A stretch of DNA of 64,000 nt from Mucilaginibacter aquariorum. Lineage in GTDB: Bacteria > Bacteroidota > Bacteroidia > Sphingobacteriales > Sphingobacteriaceae. The stretch covers positions 1-64,000 of the forward strand of contig NZ_JANHOH010000007.1 of NCBI RefSeq assembly GCF_024498135.1, in the 5' to 3' direction. A model generated the notes under the pieces. The model saw only the letters and a program-made list of their open reading frames with translations, did no database searches and had not been told where the DNA came from. Both the position numbers and the translations under genes were made by a program. Shown here one piece after another: positions 18,133 to 27,217 of this stretch; the stretch's first letter is position 1, and each line of letters begins with the position of its first letter.

Positions 18133-19371
18133 TTATATGCGGCGCTTTAATGTTATAACAACCCTGTCGTATCTTTTATCGTGATATACCTCAAGCAACA
18201 GGCTGCGTTCGGTTGTTTTAAAGTATGCATCAATTTCTTCGGTGGTCATTTTTGATACGGGTTTAAAATTAATGGATGTTATTTCGTCATCCTTGATCAG
18301 CCCAATATCATCAGCAGGCGAACCCGGCGCTACGCGGCCAACTATTAAATGTGAAAGATTTTCTCCTGCTAAATAATATTCTATGCCGCTCATGTCATGT
18401 TCAAACGGAGCTTTAAATTTATCGTTGGATTTTAAATAAAGCAGGCCATTGGAATAATCGAATACCAGATTGAATTTTTTTAGTATTCCGGTACCTATAT
18501 TGCCATCGCGCGGGACACTATATGTTCTTTGTACATAGTCTTTATCAGGGAATGAGGTAATCACATTCTTAATTCTATATTTCCCAATATCAATTGCCTT
18601 TACCCTACTTAAATAACCCGTTATAGGCCCGTTGAGTGCTACCCCTAAATTTGCCGGAACAGATTTTTTAGGTAGTCCATGTTTTTGCAGCATATTTTCG
18701 AGCGATAAAGGATGCCCGGCACCAAGGTCAATAATAAGCTTATTTGGTACTTCGCTGCCATCGGGGAAAGTAATTGTGGTTGTTAGATATGGTTTTTTAT
18801 CCTCAATTGTTATAGGCACCTTTTGGCTTTTTCTAAAAGGTTTAATGTCTTTAGGGCGGCAAACGGTCATTGTAGTATCGCTAAAATTTATTTTAACCCC
18901 CAGCGCGCTAAAAAACTCATACCCCAAAAGCCCATGTATTGGTAAGCCAATGTAGCCGGATAGGTTAAAATAATCCGTCTTTAATATTGCTGCTGATACA
19001 TTTTCACTTTTTAGGCCGGATATCTGGACATTTAAGGGAGGGGTAACATAAGCCTCAAAGGCATCGCCTTCGCCAAGCCCCGAAAGTTTAATGGTGCGTT
19101 TAGATGTAATATTTATGGAGTCCACAAGTTTCGGCTCAGTAATTATCATGAGCCCAACCCCGGTATCTAAAACAAAATTGAACGGCCCTTTATTATTGAT
19201 GTTGAGTTTGATCACCACCATATTACGTATAAGCTTGAAAGGGATATCTACATTTTTGCGGCCACTATCAATCTCAAAAGATTGTGCGCTTGCCGATATA
19301 AGGAGGCAATTGAATATGGCAGCGAGCCATATATGTTTAAACTTTAGATATTTGTATAGACCGGCTAACAC
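18133..19371 (-). CDS. Retropepsin-like aspartyl protease with C-terminal PDZ domain
   Basis: 412 residues with an N-terminal signal peptide (about 12-30, ending SASAQ), a first aspartyl site FVLDTG at 66-71, a second half with IIDLGAGHPLSL, and a PDZ domain at about 320-395 (GRVAPGSPADDIGLIKDDEI). Aspartyl-PDZ proteins of this kind are frequent in Bacteroidota and presumed periplasmic; substrates are not known. The second Asp is in DLG rather than DTG, so activity needs a functional dimer or a modified site. The start codon is GTG at 19371; no ATG gives a full signal peptide. Confidence 0.82.
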   Translation of the reverse strand: MLAGLYKYLKFKHIWLAAIFNCLLISASAQSFEIDSGRKNVDIPFKLIRNMVVIKLNINNKGPFNFVLDTGVGLMIITEPKLVDSINITSKRTIKLSGLGEGDAFEAYVTPPLNVQISGLKSENVSAAILKTDYFNLSGYIGLPIHGLLGYEFFSALGVKINFSDTTMTVCRPKDIKPFRKSQKVPITIEDKKPYLTTTITFPDGSEVPNKLIIDLGAGHPLSLENMLQKHGLPKKSVPANLGVALNGPITGYLSRVKAIDIGKYRIKNVITSFPDKDYVQRTYSVPRDGNIGTGILKKFNLVFDYSNGLLYLKSNDKFKAPFEHDMSGIEYYLAGENLSHLIVGRVAPGSPADDIGLIKDDEITSINFKPVSKMTTEEIDAYFKTTERSLLLEVYHDKRYDRVVITLKRRI

Positions 19372-19516
19372 CTGGTTTGAATTGGAAGCTAAATCTACGT
19401 TATTATTTTATAAAATAATAGAATAGTTTACACAGATGCTGCCTTTGTTTCCGGGGTATATTATTTAACAGATTAAATACAGTTTATAGAACACTTAAAG
19501 CATGGTAAGAAAGAGA

Positions 19517-20536
19517 TCACACTTTTTTATTAATCTTATCATCACATTTAAGGGCGCCTTCCAGTTCGGGGTTTTGCAATGGCATTTCATGCATTTTTCG
19601 CTCTACTTCAGTCTGTTGTATCACTACTGCATAATCGGCCGGTTCAATGTGGCTGCCTTGGGCCTCGGCATATACTTGTGTAAATTCCGCGCCTATGTAT
19701 AAAATTGCGGCCGTATAATATATCCACACTAAAATCACTATAAGCGAGCCTGCGGCACCATAAGCAGAGCCCTGGGCCGTGTACTGGATATATAAACTGA
19801 TGATATATTGGCCAATAATGAATAAGATGGCCGTAAATATAGCGCCGGAGCGCACATCCTTCCATTTTATTTTAACATCAGGCAGCACCTTAAATATGAT
19901 ACCAAACAGCACAGAAATAACAATGAGCGTTACTCCGAAATTAACTACAAATAAGAACGTTTCACCGATAACGCCGGCTAGGTCTTTCCCTAAAAGTTTT
20001 GGCAGGAATGCCACTATTTTATCGCTAACGGCACTGATAATAATATTTACCAGTAGGGACACAAGTAATAAAAAGCCGAGACTTACTATCAATGAAAAAG
20101 AAAGGAACCTGTTTTTTAACATCTTAACCCATCCCTTTTTAGGTTTTGCTTTAACCCGCCATATAGCATTAAGCGAATCTTGTATCTCCAGGAAAATACT
20201 GCTTGCGCCAAGTAACAATGTGACTATGCTTATACCCAACCCTATTCCGCTCTTGCCTATAATATCCTGCGACTTAATAGTACTTTGTATTTGCTCCGTT
20301 CCTTGTTTACCTAAATAATGTTGTATCTGATCGTAAAAATCCTGTCTGTAGCTACCATCTTTCAAAAATATACCTGCCAAAGAAAGTATTAATAGCAGCA
20401 ATGGGGTCAATGAGAAAACGGTATAATAAGCTAAAGATGCACTAAGCTTTAATCCATTGTCGTTAGAGAAGCCACTAAAAGTGGCTATTAACACCTTCCA
20501 TAGCTGTTTTAAATATTCCTTGCTAAAAAATTTCAT
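19517..20536 (-). CDS. YihY/BrkB-family inner-membrane protein
   Basis: A 339-residue integral membrane protein with about six helices and the family hallmark regions: LKLSASLAYYTVFSLTPLLL near the start, IFLEIQDSLNAIWRVK, and a final YYTAAILYIGAEFTQVYAE. The last 40 residues are hydrophilic. The old label 'ribonuclease BN' for this family is wrong; its real function is unsettled. Divergent from the histidine phosphatase gene across a 58-base gap. Confidence 0.92.
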   Translation of the reverse strand: MKFFSKEYLKQLWKVLIATFSGFSNDNGLKLSASLAYYTVFSLTPLLLLILSLAGIFLKDGSYRQDFYDQIQHYLGKQGTEQIQSTIKSQDIIGKSGIGLGISIVTLLLGASSIFLEIQDSLNAIWRVKAKPKKGWVKMLKNRFLSFSLIVSLGFLLLVSLLVNIIISAVSDKIVAFLPKLLGKDLAGVIGETFLFVVNFGVTLIVISVLFGIIFKVLPDVKIKWKDVRSGAIFTAILFIIGQYIISLYIQYTAQGSAYGAAGSLIVILVWIYYTAAILYIGAEFTQVYAEAQGSHIEPADYAVVIQQTEVERKMHEMPLQNPELEGALKCDDKINKKV

Positions 20537-20549
20537 ATCAAAAATCGAA

Positions 20550-20557
20550 TATATTTG
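20550..20557 (+). promoter_or_regulatory. Putative -7 box for the histidine phosphatase gene
   Basis: TATATTTG matches TAnnTTTG, 37 bases before the ATG at 20595. No matching TTG upstream, so support is weak. Confidence 0.3.
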
Positions 20558-20594
20558 TTAGAACCTTACCCATTAAAACAGATAACACCGTTTT

Positions 20595-21209
20595 ATGAAA
20601 ATTGTAATAATGCCCGCTAACTTTTTTAAGTTATTGTTTATTTGTTTGTTACTAAGCAATTTTAATGCCTCGGCCCAGAAAACCAATATTTGGATAGTGC
20701 GCCATGCCGAAAAAGCAACCCTTATGGCAAAAAATGATGACCCGGTTTTAAGTACAGCCGGGCAAAAGCGTGCCGAAGCATTGGCTAAAGAGTTAAAGCG
20801 CGCGCACATAAAGGCTATATATGTTACCAAATATAAACGTACCGGGTTAACTGCACGCCCATTAGCTTATAAAATAAAAGTTTTGCCGAGGGTATATGAT
20901 ACCGATACGGCCGTACTTAAAAAGTTTGCCAAAACTGTTTTAAAGAATTTTAAAGGGGATAACGTTTTAATTGTTGGGCACTCTAATACCATAATGGTAC
21001 TGTTGGATGCTTTTGGCGCCGAAATGCCCTTTACCGCGCTTGATGAGGAAGATTATGATATGTTGTTTAAAGTAACCGTAAAAGAGAACGGAAAGGTAGA
21101 ACTTGCTATTGATTACTATGGCGATAAACACCATACCAATGAGATACCCGAAAAATATCAACCCGAAATTAGTCACCCGGAAAATATAAGGCCGTTCACC
21201 AACTATTAA
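20595..21209 (+). CDS. Exported histidine phosphatase (phosphoglycerate mutase-like fold)
   Basis: 204 residues with a signal peptide (to about 28, ending ASAQ). The catalytic motif is RHAEK at 36-40 with phosphohistidine H37, and the second histidine is in VGHSNT. The short form with RHAEK resembles SixA-type and periplasmic phosphatases rather than glycolytic mutases. Export suggests a periplasmic phosphate or phosphoester substrate, not identified. Its last 4 bases overlap the end of the convergent alanine dehydrogenase gene. Confidence 0.87.
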   Translation: MKIVIMPANFFKLLFICLLLSNFNASAQKTNIWIVRHAEKATLMAKNDDPVLSTAGQKRAEALAKELKRAHIKAIYVTKYKRTGLTARPLAYKIKVLPRVYDTDTAVLKKFAKTVLKNFKGDNVLIVGHSNTIMVLLDAFGAEMPFTALDEEDYDMLFKVTVKENGKVELAIDYYGDKHHTNEIPEKYQPEISHPENIRPFTNY

Positions 21210-22432
21210 TGGTTAGACACCACCAGCAGGTCAAGGTCTTTGCTTGGGATAGAGAAGCGCTCGCCCATGTACTTGTTGGTTAAGTGCCCCTGGTAAATGT
21301 AAACCGCATTGCGGATACCGGCCTTTTGCCATATTACATTCTTTAAACTACCCTGCTCGCCAATGTCCAGTAAAATAGGCGCGAATATATTGGTAAGTGC
21401 ATAGGTTGCCGTACGCGCCACGCGCGATGCAATGTTGGGCACACAATAATGTATTACATCATATTTACGGAAAACGGGATGTGTGTGGTTGGTAACTTCT
21501 GATGTTTCGAAACAGCCGCCCTGGTCAATGCTCACATCAATAATAACCGAGTTTGGTTTCATTTTACTTACCGTAGCTTCGGATACTATACAGGGGCTGC
21601 GGCCGTCATCAGCACGAATAGCGCCAATGGCAACATCGCATGATGTTATGGCTTTTTCCAGCACAATTGGCTGCACTACCGAGGTGAAAATTCTGGTGCC
21701 TATATTATTTTGCAGGCGGCGTAGTTTGTAAATAGATGGATCGAATACTTTAACCTCGGCACCAAGCGATATGGCAGTGCGCGCGGCATATTCGCCAACG
21801 GTACCTGCTCCTATTATTACAATCTCGGTTGGTGGTACGCCTGTTATTCCACCCAGCATAAGGCCTTTGCCTTCAAAAATGTTACTCAGGTACTCGGCAG
21901 CTATAAGTACCGATGTAGCACCTACAATTTCGCTCATGGCACGCACAACGGTAAGCGAGCCACCCTCGTCTTCGAGGTGCTCAAAGCAAAGGGCTGTTAT
22001 TTTCTTTTTGATAAGCGCATGCAGGCATTCGGCTTTTAAGGTAGATAGCTGCAGGGCAGAAATAAGCAACTGGCCGGGTTTCATCATTTCTATCTCCTCC
22101 ATAGTAGGCGGGGCTATTTTAATAATGATATCGGCTTCGTAAACTTTTTTGGTATCATAAACTATTTGGGCGCCTTGTTCGCTGTAGTTATTATCAGAGA
22201 AATTAGCGGCCTGGCCGGCATTGCTTTCCAGCATTATTTCGTGGCCATTATTTATAAGCAATGCTACCGACAGGGGGGTAAGCGGGATGCGGTTCTCCTG
22301 GAAAGAAACCTCCTTGGGGATGCCAATATAAAGCTTGTTCTTTTTACTTTTAACTTCAAGCATCGACTCCTGGGGCTGCATCATTGCCTGCCTGGCAATA
22401 TTGGAGAACCCGCTGTATTTCCCTGTACTCAT
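21206..22432 (-). CDS. ald: Alanine dehydrogenase
   Basis: 408 residues. Converts L-alanine to pyruvate and ammonia with NAD. The N-terminal catalytic domain begins IGIPKEVSFQENRIPLTP, the Rossmann motif is GAGTVGEYAA at 208-217, and the C-terminal part carries DVSIDQGGCFETS, conserved in alanine dehydrogenases. A 30-residue N-terminal extension precedes the usual start, as in other Bacteroidota. Transhydrogenase PntA is related but longer and lacks this C-terminus. Transcribed toward the histidine phosphatase gene. Confidence 0.9.
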   Translation of the reverse strand: MSTGKYSGFSNIARQAMMQPQESMLEVKSKKNKLYIGIPKEVSFQENRIPLTPLSVALLINNGHEIMLESNAGQAANFSDNNYSEQGAQIVYDTKKVYEADIIIKIAPPTMEEIEMMKPGQLLISALQLSTLKAECLHALIKKKITALCFEHLEDEGGSLTVVRAMSEIVGATSVLIAAEYLSNIFEGKGLMLGGITGVPPTEIVIIGAGTVGEYAARTAISLGAEVKVFDPSIYKLRRLQNNIGTRIFTSVVQPIVLEKAITSCDVAIGAIRADDGRSPCIVSEATVSKMKPNSVIIDVSIDQGGCFETSEVTNHTHPVFRKYDVIHYCVPNIASRVARTATYALTNIFAPILLDIGEQGSLKNVIWQKAGIRNAVYIYQGHLTNKYMGERFSIPSKDLDLLVVSNH

Positions 22433-22482
22433 GATCGTTGTTTTTCCGGCTGATGAAGATAAGAAAAAAATAAGTTTGATTA

Positions 22483-22902
22483 TTACGAAATGTTTTCGAC
22501 TGTTATTTGCCTTGAACTGGCATCTAAAACATGGATGCGCACGCCGGTAAAGCTATCCGGAACCAGGTTGGCTATCTTTTCCGGCCATTCTATAAAACAG
22601 TAATTGCCCGAGTAGAAGTATTCTTCATAACCCATATCCAGCGCTTCGTTTTGGTCTTTTAACCTGTAAAAATCGAAATGATATACCGGCCCGTCAGCCC
22701 CTTTGTATTCGTTTACAATGGAAAAAGTAGGGCTGGTTACGGAGTCGCTAACCCCCAATTTTTCGCAAAGCGATTTAATAAGGGTGGTTTTACCCGCGCC
22801 CATATCGCCGTAAAAAAGAAAAATTCGGCTATTGCCGGCAAAGTTTAGGATCTGGTTCGCCGTTTTTGGCAGGTCTGCTGTGGATGTAATGTGTAAGTCC
22901 AA
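22483..22902 (-). CDS. tsaE: tRNA threonylcarbamoyladenosine biosynthesis ATPase TsaE
   Basis: 139 residues. TsaE works with TsaB and TsaD to make the t6A modification at position 37 of ANN-decoding tRNAs. Walker A is GDMGAGKT at 32-39, followed by SPTFSIVNEY and HFDFYRLKD, both typical. The start is TTG at 22902; the frame has no ATG upstream of the P-loop at a sensible distance. It lies 50 bases upstream of alanine dehydrogenase on the same strand, an arrangement common in Sphingobacteriaceae. Confidence 0.95.
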   Translation of the reverse strand: MDLHITSTADLPKTANQILNFAGNSRIFLFYGDMGAGKTTLIKSLCEKLGVSDSVTSPTFSIVNEYKGADGPVYHFDFYRLKDQNEALDMGYEEYFYSGNYCFIEWPEKIANLVPDSFTGVRIHVLDASSRQITVENIS

Positions 22903-22919
22903 TGGTCTTTTACTTAGAA

Positions 22920-23014
22920 CGTCATTGCGAGGTACGAAGCAATCTCTTTAGGATAGTTGTACACCTTGCATGGTGGATTTGCTCAAAGAGATTGCTTCGT
23001 ACCTCGCAATGACG
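22920..23014. repeat. 95-bp palindromic repeat, copy 1
   Basis: Arms of about 32 bp (cgtcattgcgaggtacgaag continuing to aatctctttag, and its reverse complement) flank a loop of about 30 bases containing gttgtacaccttgcat. The same element occurs at 30895-30989 and 38335-38429, each 95 bp. It fills the gap between tsaE and porX. Confidence 0.95.
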
Positions 23015-23044
23015 GGGTTATTATTTCTGCTTCAAAAATAAATT

Positions 23045-24598
23045 TTATTTTGGCCCGTAGGTAACTATCGGGATGATCATTTCTTCTAATGAGATACCGC
23101 CGTGCTGGAAGGTCTCGTTATAAAAATTCACAAAATGATTGTAGTTGTTTGGATACACAAAATAGCTGTCGCCCTTGGCAAATACAAAGCTGGAACTTAC
23201 GTGAAGCTTAGGCAGCATGGCATCGTGCGGGTTGCGGATGTGGAATACCTCTTTGGCGTTATAGTTAAGGTTTTTACCTTGTTTATAACGCAGGTTGGTA
23301 TTCGTGTTACGGTCGCCTATTATTTTGCTTGGGTTTTTAACACGAATGGTACCGTGGTCTGTTGTAATGATAACCCTTACCTGTTTCGAGGCCAGAAACT
23401 TCAACAGATCAAACAATGGCGAGTGTTCAAACCACGATAGTGTTAATGAGCGGTAAGCCGCATCATCACTGGCCAGTTCACGTATCATTTGCATATCGGT
23501 ACGGGCATGGCTCAGCATATCAACAAAATTGTATACCACCACATTCAGCTCGTTGTTCATCAGGTTATTAACCGATTCATTCAGCGCGCGGCCCTCATCA
23601 ATATTTAATATTTTATTGTACGAATGTTTTACGTCCCGGCGTAAGATCCTTTTTAACTGATCGGCAACAAAATTGGCTTCATAAAGGTTTTTGCCACCTT
23701 CGTCTTCATCGTTTTGCCACATTTGCGGGTAACGGGTTTCCATCTCTAAAGGCATCAGGCCCGAGAAGATAGAGTTACGGGCATATTGTGTGGCCGTTGG
23801 CAGGATGCTGTAATAAGTATCTTCTTCTTCTAACCTAAAGTATTCTGATATGATGGGATTGATGATCTTGAACTGATCATAACGCAAATTGTCTATCAAT
23901 ATAAAGAAAACCGGACCTTTGCCATCCAGCTTAGGGAACAGCTTCTTTTTAAATAATTGTGTGGAAATAGTTGGCCCGTTCTCGGGGTCTTTTATCCAGT
24001 TTAGATAATTACGTTCAACAAACTTGCAAAACTGTACGTTGGCCTCGGCTTTTTGCAGGGTAAGTATTTCGTGCATCCCGGCATCTTCCAAAGTCTCCAG
24101 CTCCAGCTCCCAGTATATCAGTTTTTTGTAAACATCAACCCATTCCTGGTAGCTTAGGTTATCATTAAGGGTCATGCCCAGGTTACGAAAATCCTGTTGG
24201 TAAGCCATCGTTGTTTTAGCGCCCACCAGTTTTTTGTTTTCGGTAAGTTTTTTAATGGTAAGCAAAATTTGCTTGGGGTGTACCGGCTTTATCAGGTAGT
24301 CATCAATTTTCGAACCAATGGCATCCTCCATTAAATACTCCTCTTCATTTTTGGTGATAAGTACTATCGGGACATCGTTATTTATATTTTTTATTTGCTG
24401 CAGTGTTTCTAACCCGGTAAGCCCCGGCATGTTTTCATCCAGGAAAACCAGATCAAAGTACTGCTTCTTAAATTCTTCAACAGCATCGTTACCGTTGGTA
24501 ACAGTTGTTACTTTATACCCCTTTTCGCTTAGGAAAAGTACGTGTGGTCTCAGCAGATCAATTTCGTCATCGGCCCATAATATTGTGGTATCCTGCAT
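23045..24598 (-). CDS. porX: PorX: response regulator with PglZ (alkaline phosphatase-like) domain
   Basis: 517 residues. PorX pairs with the kinase PorY and controls genes of the type IX secretion system in Bacteroidota. The receiver domain (1-120) has D10, D11, phosphoacceptor D54 (VFLDEN) and K104. A helical linker leads to the PglZ domain (about 210-517) with metal-site D236 (ILIDNL), likely nucleophile T270 (PTATQYARNS) and TTDHGTIR. The size and order match characterised PorX proteins, whose PglZ domain hydrolyses oligonucleotides. porY is not in this window. Confidence 0.94.
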   Translation of the reverse strand: MQDTTILWADDEIDLLRPHVLFLSEKGYKVTTVTNGNDAVEEFKKQYFDLVFLDENMPGLTGLETLQQIKNINNDVPIVLITKNEEEYLMEDAIGSKIDDYLIKPVHPKQILLTIKKLTENKKLVGAKTTMAYQQDFRNLGMTLNDNLSYQEWVDVYKKLIYWELELETLEDAGMHEILTLQKAEANVQFCKFVERNYLNWIKDPENGPTISTQLFKKKLFPKLDGKGPVFFILIDNLRYDQFKIINPIISEYFRLEEEDTYYSILPTATQYARNSIFSGLMPLEMETRYPQMWQNDEDEGGKNLYEANFVADQLKRILRRDVKHSYNKILNIDEGRALNESVNNLMNNELNVVVYNFVDMLSHARTDMQMIRELASDDAAYRSLTLSWFEHSPLFDLLKFLASKQVRVIITTDHGTIRVKNPSKIIGDRNTNTNLRYKQGKNLNYNAKEVFHIRNPHDAMLPKLHVSSSFVFAKGDSYFVYPNNYNHFVNFYNETFQHGGISLEEMIIPIVTYGPK

Positions 24599-24737
24599 AA
24601 TATCTTTAATTTTACCCTCCTATAACCTTTAGGCAGTGTATTTTGTTGTAAAAATATGCAAAGGATTAACATTAATTAACAAATAGACCGTGCTTGTTTT
24701 GTCATAATTCAACACTTTTGTATTCTTAACAGCTACC

Positions 24738-25964
24738 TTGAACAAAAAGAAAATTATAAACGACCCGGTTTACGGGTTTATCAGCATCCCAACCGAGTTG
24801 GTATATGACCTGATAGATCATCCTTACTTCCAGCGTTTACGCTATATTAAACAACTCGGGATGACGCATTTGGTTTACCCTGGCGCGCTGCATACCCGTT
24901 TCCATCATGCCTTGGGTGCCATGCACCTGATGAGCCTGGCTATTGAAACGCTTTGCAATAAAGGGGCAGATATATCTGCCGAAGAAAAAGAAGGCCTTAC
25001 CATAGCCATTTTGCTGCACGATATTGGCCACGGGCCGTTCTCGCACGCGTTGGAGCATACCATTGTGGAAGAAATTAGCCACGAGGACATTTCTATACTG
25101 TTGATGAATAAGCTGAACGAAGAGTTTGGCGGTAAGCTAACATTAGCCATCAGCATATTTAAAGGCGATCATCCCAAACACTTTTTGCATCAACTGGTAT
25201 CGAGTCAGCTTGATATGGACAGGATGGATTACCTGAATAGGGATAGTTATTTTACCGGTGTATCTGAAGGTGTGATAAGTTCTGACCGCATCATAAAAAT
25301 GCTGAACATAAAGGATGACAGCATTACGGTTGAAGAAAAGGGAATTTACTCGATAGAAAAATTTTTGATCGCCCGCAGGTTAATGTACTGGCAGGTATAC
25401 CTGCATAAAACTGTTATAGCCGCCGAGCAGGTGCTTTGCAAAATATTTTTGCGCAGCCGCGAACTGGCTTTGCAGGGAACACACTTCCCACTAACCCCCG
25501 CTTTAAACTATTTTTTAAAGAACGTTATTACCAAAGAGGAATTTATGAGCGGTGACGCGCATTTAAAAACCTTTGCCCTACTGGATGACACCGATGTAAT
25601 GGCGGCTGTAAAAATATGGGCCGATAGTGATGATGACGTATTGGCTACCCTTTGCCATAACCTGATAAACCGCCGGCTGTACCATGTAGATATTACTGCC
25701 GAGAAACCCGACGAAAACTTTGTTAAACAATTGACTGTCAGCGCGGTTAAAAAGTACGGCATCAGCGAGCACGAGGCTTCGTATTATGTATTTACAGATA
25801 CGATACGCAATAATGCCTATAATAAGGGTGATGGTAACATTCACATATTAATGAAAGACGGCAGTATTAAGGATATTACGCTGGCCAGCGATAATTCAAA
25901 CCTGGAGGCACTATCAAAAACTGTAAAAAAATATATACTTTGTTATGCCAAAGACCTGTTATAG
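24738..25964 (+). CDS. HD-domain phosphohydrolase (dNTPase-like)
   Basis: 408 residues. Begins MNKKKIINDPVYGFI, followed by HTRFHHALG (H57), LLHDIGHGPFSH (H94, D95) and QLDMDRMDYLNRD (D161): the four metal ligands of HD-family dNTP triphosphohydrolases such as EF1143. It probably hydrolyses (d)NTPs, but that is a family inference. The start is TTG at 24738, chosen because the conserved N-terminus begins exactly there. It precedes the lipid A genes, a linkage common in Bacteroidota. Confidence 0.9.
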   Translation: MNKKKIINDPVYGFISIPTELVYDLIDHPYFQRLRYIKQLGMTHLVYPGALHTRFHHALGAMHLMSLAIETLCNKGADISAEEKEGLTIAILLHDIGHGPFSHALEHTIVEEISHEDISILLMNKLNEEFGGKLTLAISIFKGDHPKHFLHQLVSSQLDMDRMDYLNRDSYFTGVSEGVISSDRIIKMLNIKDDSITVEEKGIYSIEKFLIARRLMYWQVYLHKTVIAAEQVLCKIFLRSRELALQGTHFPLTPALNYFLKNVITKEEFMSGDAHLKTFALLDDTDVMAAVKIWADSDDDVLATLCHNLINRRLYHVDITAEKPDENFVKQLTVSAVKKYGISEHEASYYVFTDTIRNNAYNKGDGNIHILMKDGSIKDITLASDNSNLEALSKTVKKYILCYAKDLL

Positions 25965-25967
25965 GAT

Positions 25968-26015
25968 GGTGAGTGGTGAATGGTTGATTGGTGAGTAGTT
26001 AACATAAACTACTTA
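25968..26015. repeat. Small inverted and direct repeats before lpxD
   Basis: The gap holds GTGAGTGGTGAATGGTTGATTGGTGAG-like iterations followed by an AGTAGTT-AACAT-AACTACT type hairpin near 25994-26014. No gene is seen here. Confidence 0.4.
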
Positions 26016-26047
26016 TGAGCGGCTATTTGTGCCCATTTATTAATAAT

Positions 26048-26077
26048 TTGTTGCTATGGTTTTAACATTTAAATTTG
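26048..26077 (+). promoter_or_regulatory. Putative Bacteroidota-type promoter of lpxD
   Basis: TTG at 26048-26050, a 19-base spacer and TAAATTTG at 26070-26077 match TTG-N19-TAnnTTTG. The lpxD ATG is at 26082, so the transcript would begin at or very near the start codon. Confidence 0.5.
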
Positions 26078-26081
26078 TACG

Positions 26082-27125
26082 ATGCAATTTACCGCAAAGG
26101 ATATAGCCTTTATGCTAAATGGAACAGTTGAAGGCGATCCGCTTGTTGCGGTTAACCACCTGGCCAAAATAGAAGAAGGCAGCACTGGTTCGTTATCATT
26201 TTTAGCTAACCCTAAATATGAGCCATACTTATATACAACCAATGCATCGGTTGTAATAGTGAACAATAGCCAGGAATTAACCGCGCCGGTAAATACTACA
26301 CTTATACGGGTAGAGAATGCCTACGGCGCTTTCTCGCTACTGCTCGAAAAATACAATACCATTAAGTTGAATAAATCGGGTATAGAGCAGCCAAGCTTTA
26401 TACACTCCTCTGTTAAAATAGGTGCAGAACCTTACATAGGTGCCTTTGCGTATATTAGCCAGGATGTTGTAATGGGCGATAATTGCAAAATTTACCCCGG
26501 CTGTTATATTGCCGATAATGTAAAATTGGGTAATAATGTAACTTTGTTTCCCGGTGTTAAAGTGTACTTTGACTGTGTAATTGGCAACGATGTTGTTATA
26601 CATTCGGGCGCTATAATTGGCAGCGATGGCTTCGGTTTTGCACCAAATGCCGATGGTACTTTTAGCAAAGTTGCACAAATAGGCAACGTTGTTATTGAAG
26701 ATAACGTTGAAGTGGGTGCAAATACAACCATAGACAGGGCCACAATGGGATCAACCTATATCCGCAAAGGCGCAAAGCTGGATAACCTGGTGCAAATTGC
26801 GCATAATGTTGATATTGGGCAAAATACCGTGATAGCCGCGCAAACAGGTATAGCAGGCAGTACCAAGCTTGGCGAAAATGTAATGCTTGGCGGGCAGGTT
26901 GGTGTGGTTGGCCATATTACTATTGCAAAAGGCACACAGGTGCAGGCGCAATCGGGCGTTAGCCGTAACATTACCGAAGAGGGTAAAAAGTGGGCGGGTT
27001 CGCCGGCTATTGGTTACACTGCCGATATGCGATCAAACGTTGTAGTAAGCAGGTTGCCCGAATTGGAAAAAAGAGTTAACGAACTGGAAAAGATAATTAC
27101 AGAACTAAAGAAAAAAGGCGATTAG
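26082..27125 (+). CDS. lpxD: UDP-3-O-(hydroxyacyl)glucosamine N-acyltransferase LpxD
   Basis: 347 residues. Adds the second, N-linked hydroxyacyl chain in lipid A synthesis. A UDP-binding N-terminal domain (1-100, with LSFLANPKYEPYL) is followed by left-handed beta-helix hexapeptide repeats and a C-terminal helix with EKRVNELEKIITELKKK. The catalytic-histidine region is DNLVQIAHNVDIGQNTVIAA. Immediately followed by lpxC/fabZ and lpxA, which act before it in the pathway. Confidence 0.97.
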   Translation: MQFTAKDIAFMLNGTVEGDPLVAVNHLAKIEEGSTGSLSFLANPKYEPYLYTTNASVVIVNNSQELTAPVNTTLIRVENAYGAFSLLLEKYNTIKLNKSGIEQPSFIHSSVKIGAEPYIGAFAYISQDVVMGDNCKIYPGCYIADNVKLGNNVTLFPGVKVYFDCVIGNDVVIHSGAIIGSDGFGFAPNADGTFSKVAQIGNVVIEDNVEVGANTTIDRATMGSTYIRKGAKLDNLVQIAHNVDIGQNTVIAAQTGIAGSTKLGENVMLGGQVGVVGHITIAKGTQVQAQSGVSRNITEEGKKWAGSPAIGYTADMRSNVVVSRLPELEKRVNELEKIITELKKKGD

Positions 27126-27129
27126 ATCC

Positions 27130-27207
27130 TTGTTCATTAGTTATTAGGCCTGTATTAAGGTTAATAAACTAATACCAATGAACAATTGAACTAATGAACC
27201 AATGAAC
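27130..27207. repeat. Intergenic palindrome between lpxD and lpxC/fabZ
   Basis: Left arm ttgttcattagttattag (27130-27147) pairs imperfectly with ctaataccaatgaacaa (27169-27185); a further copy-like string ttgaactaatgaaccaatga follows. AT-rich and specific to this gap within the window. Confidence 0.65.
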
Positions 27208-27217
27208 GTCATTAAAT

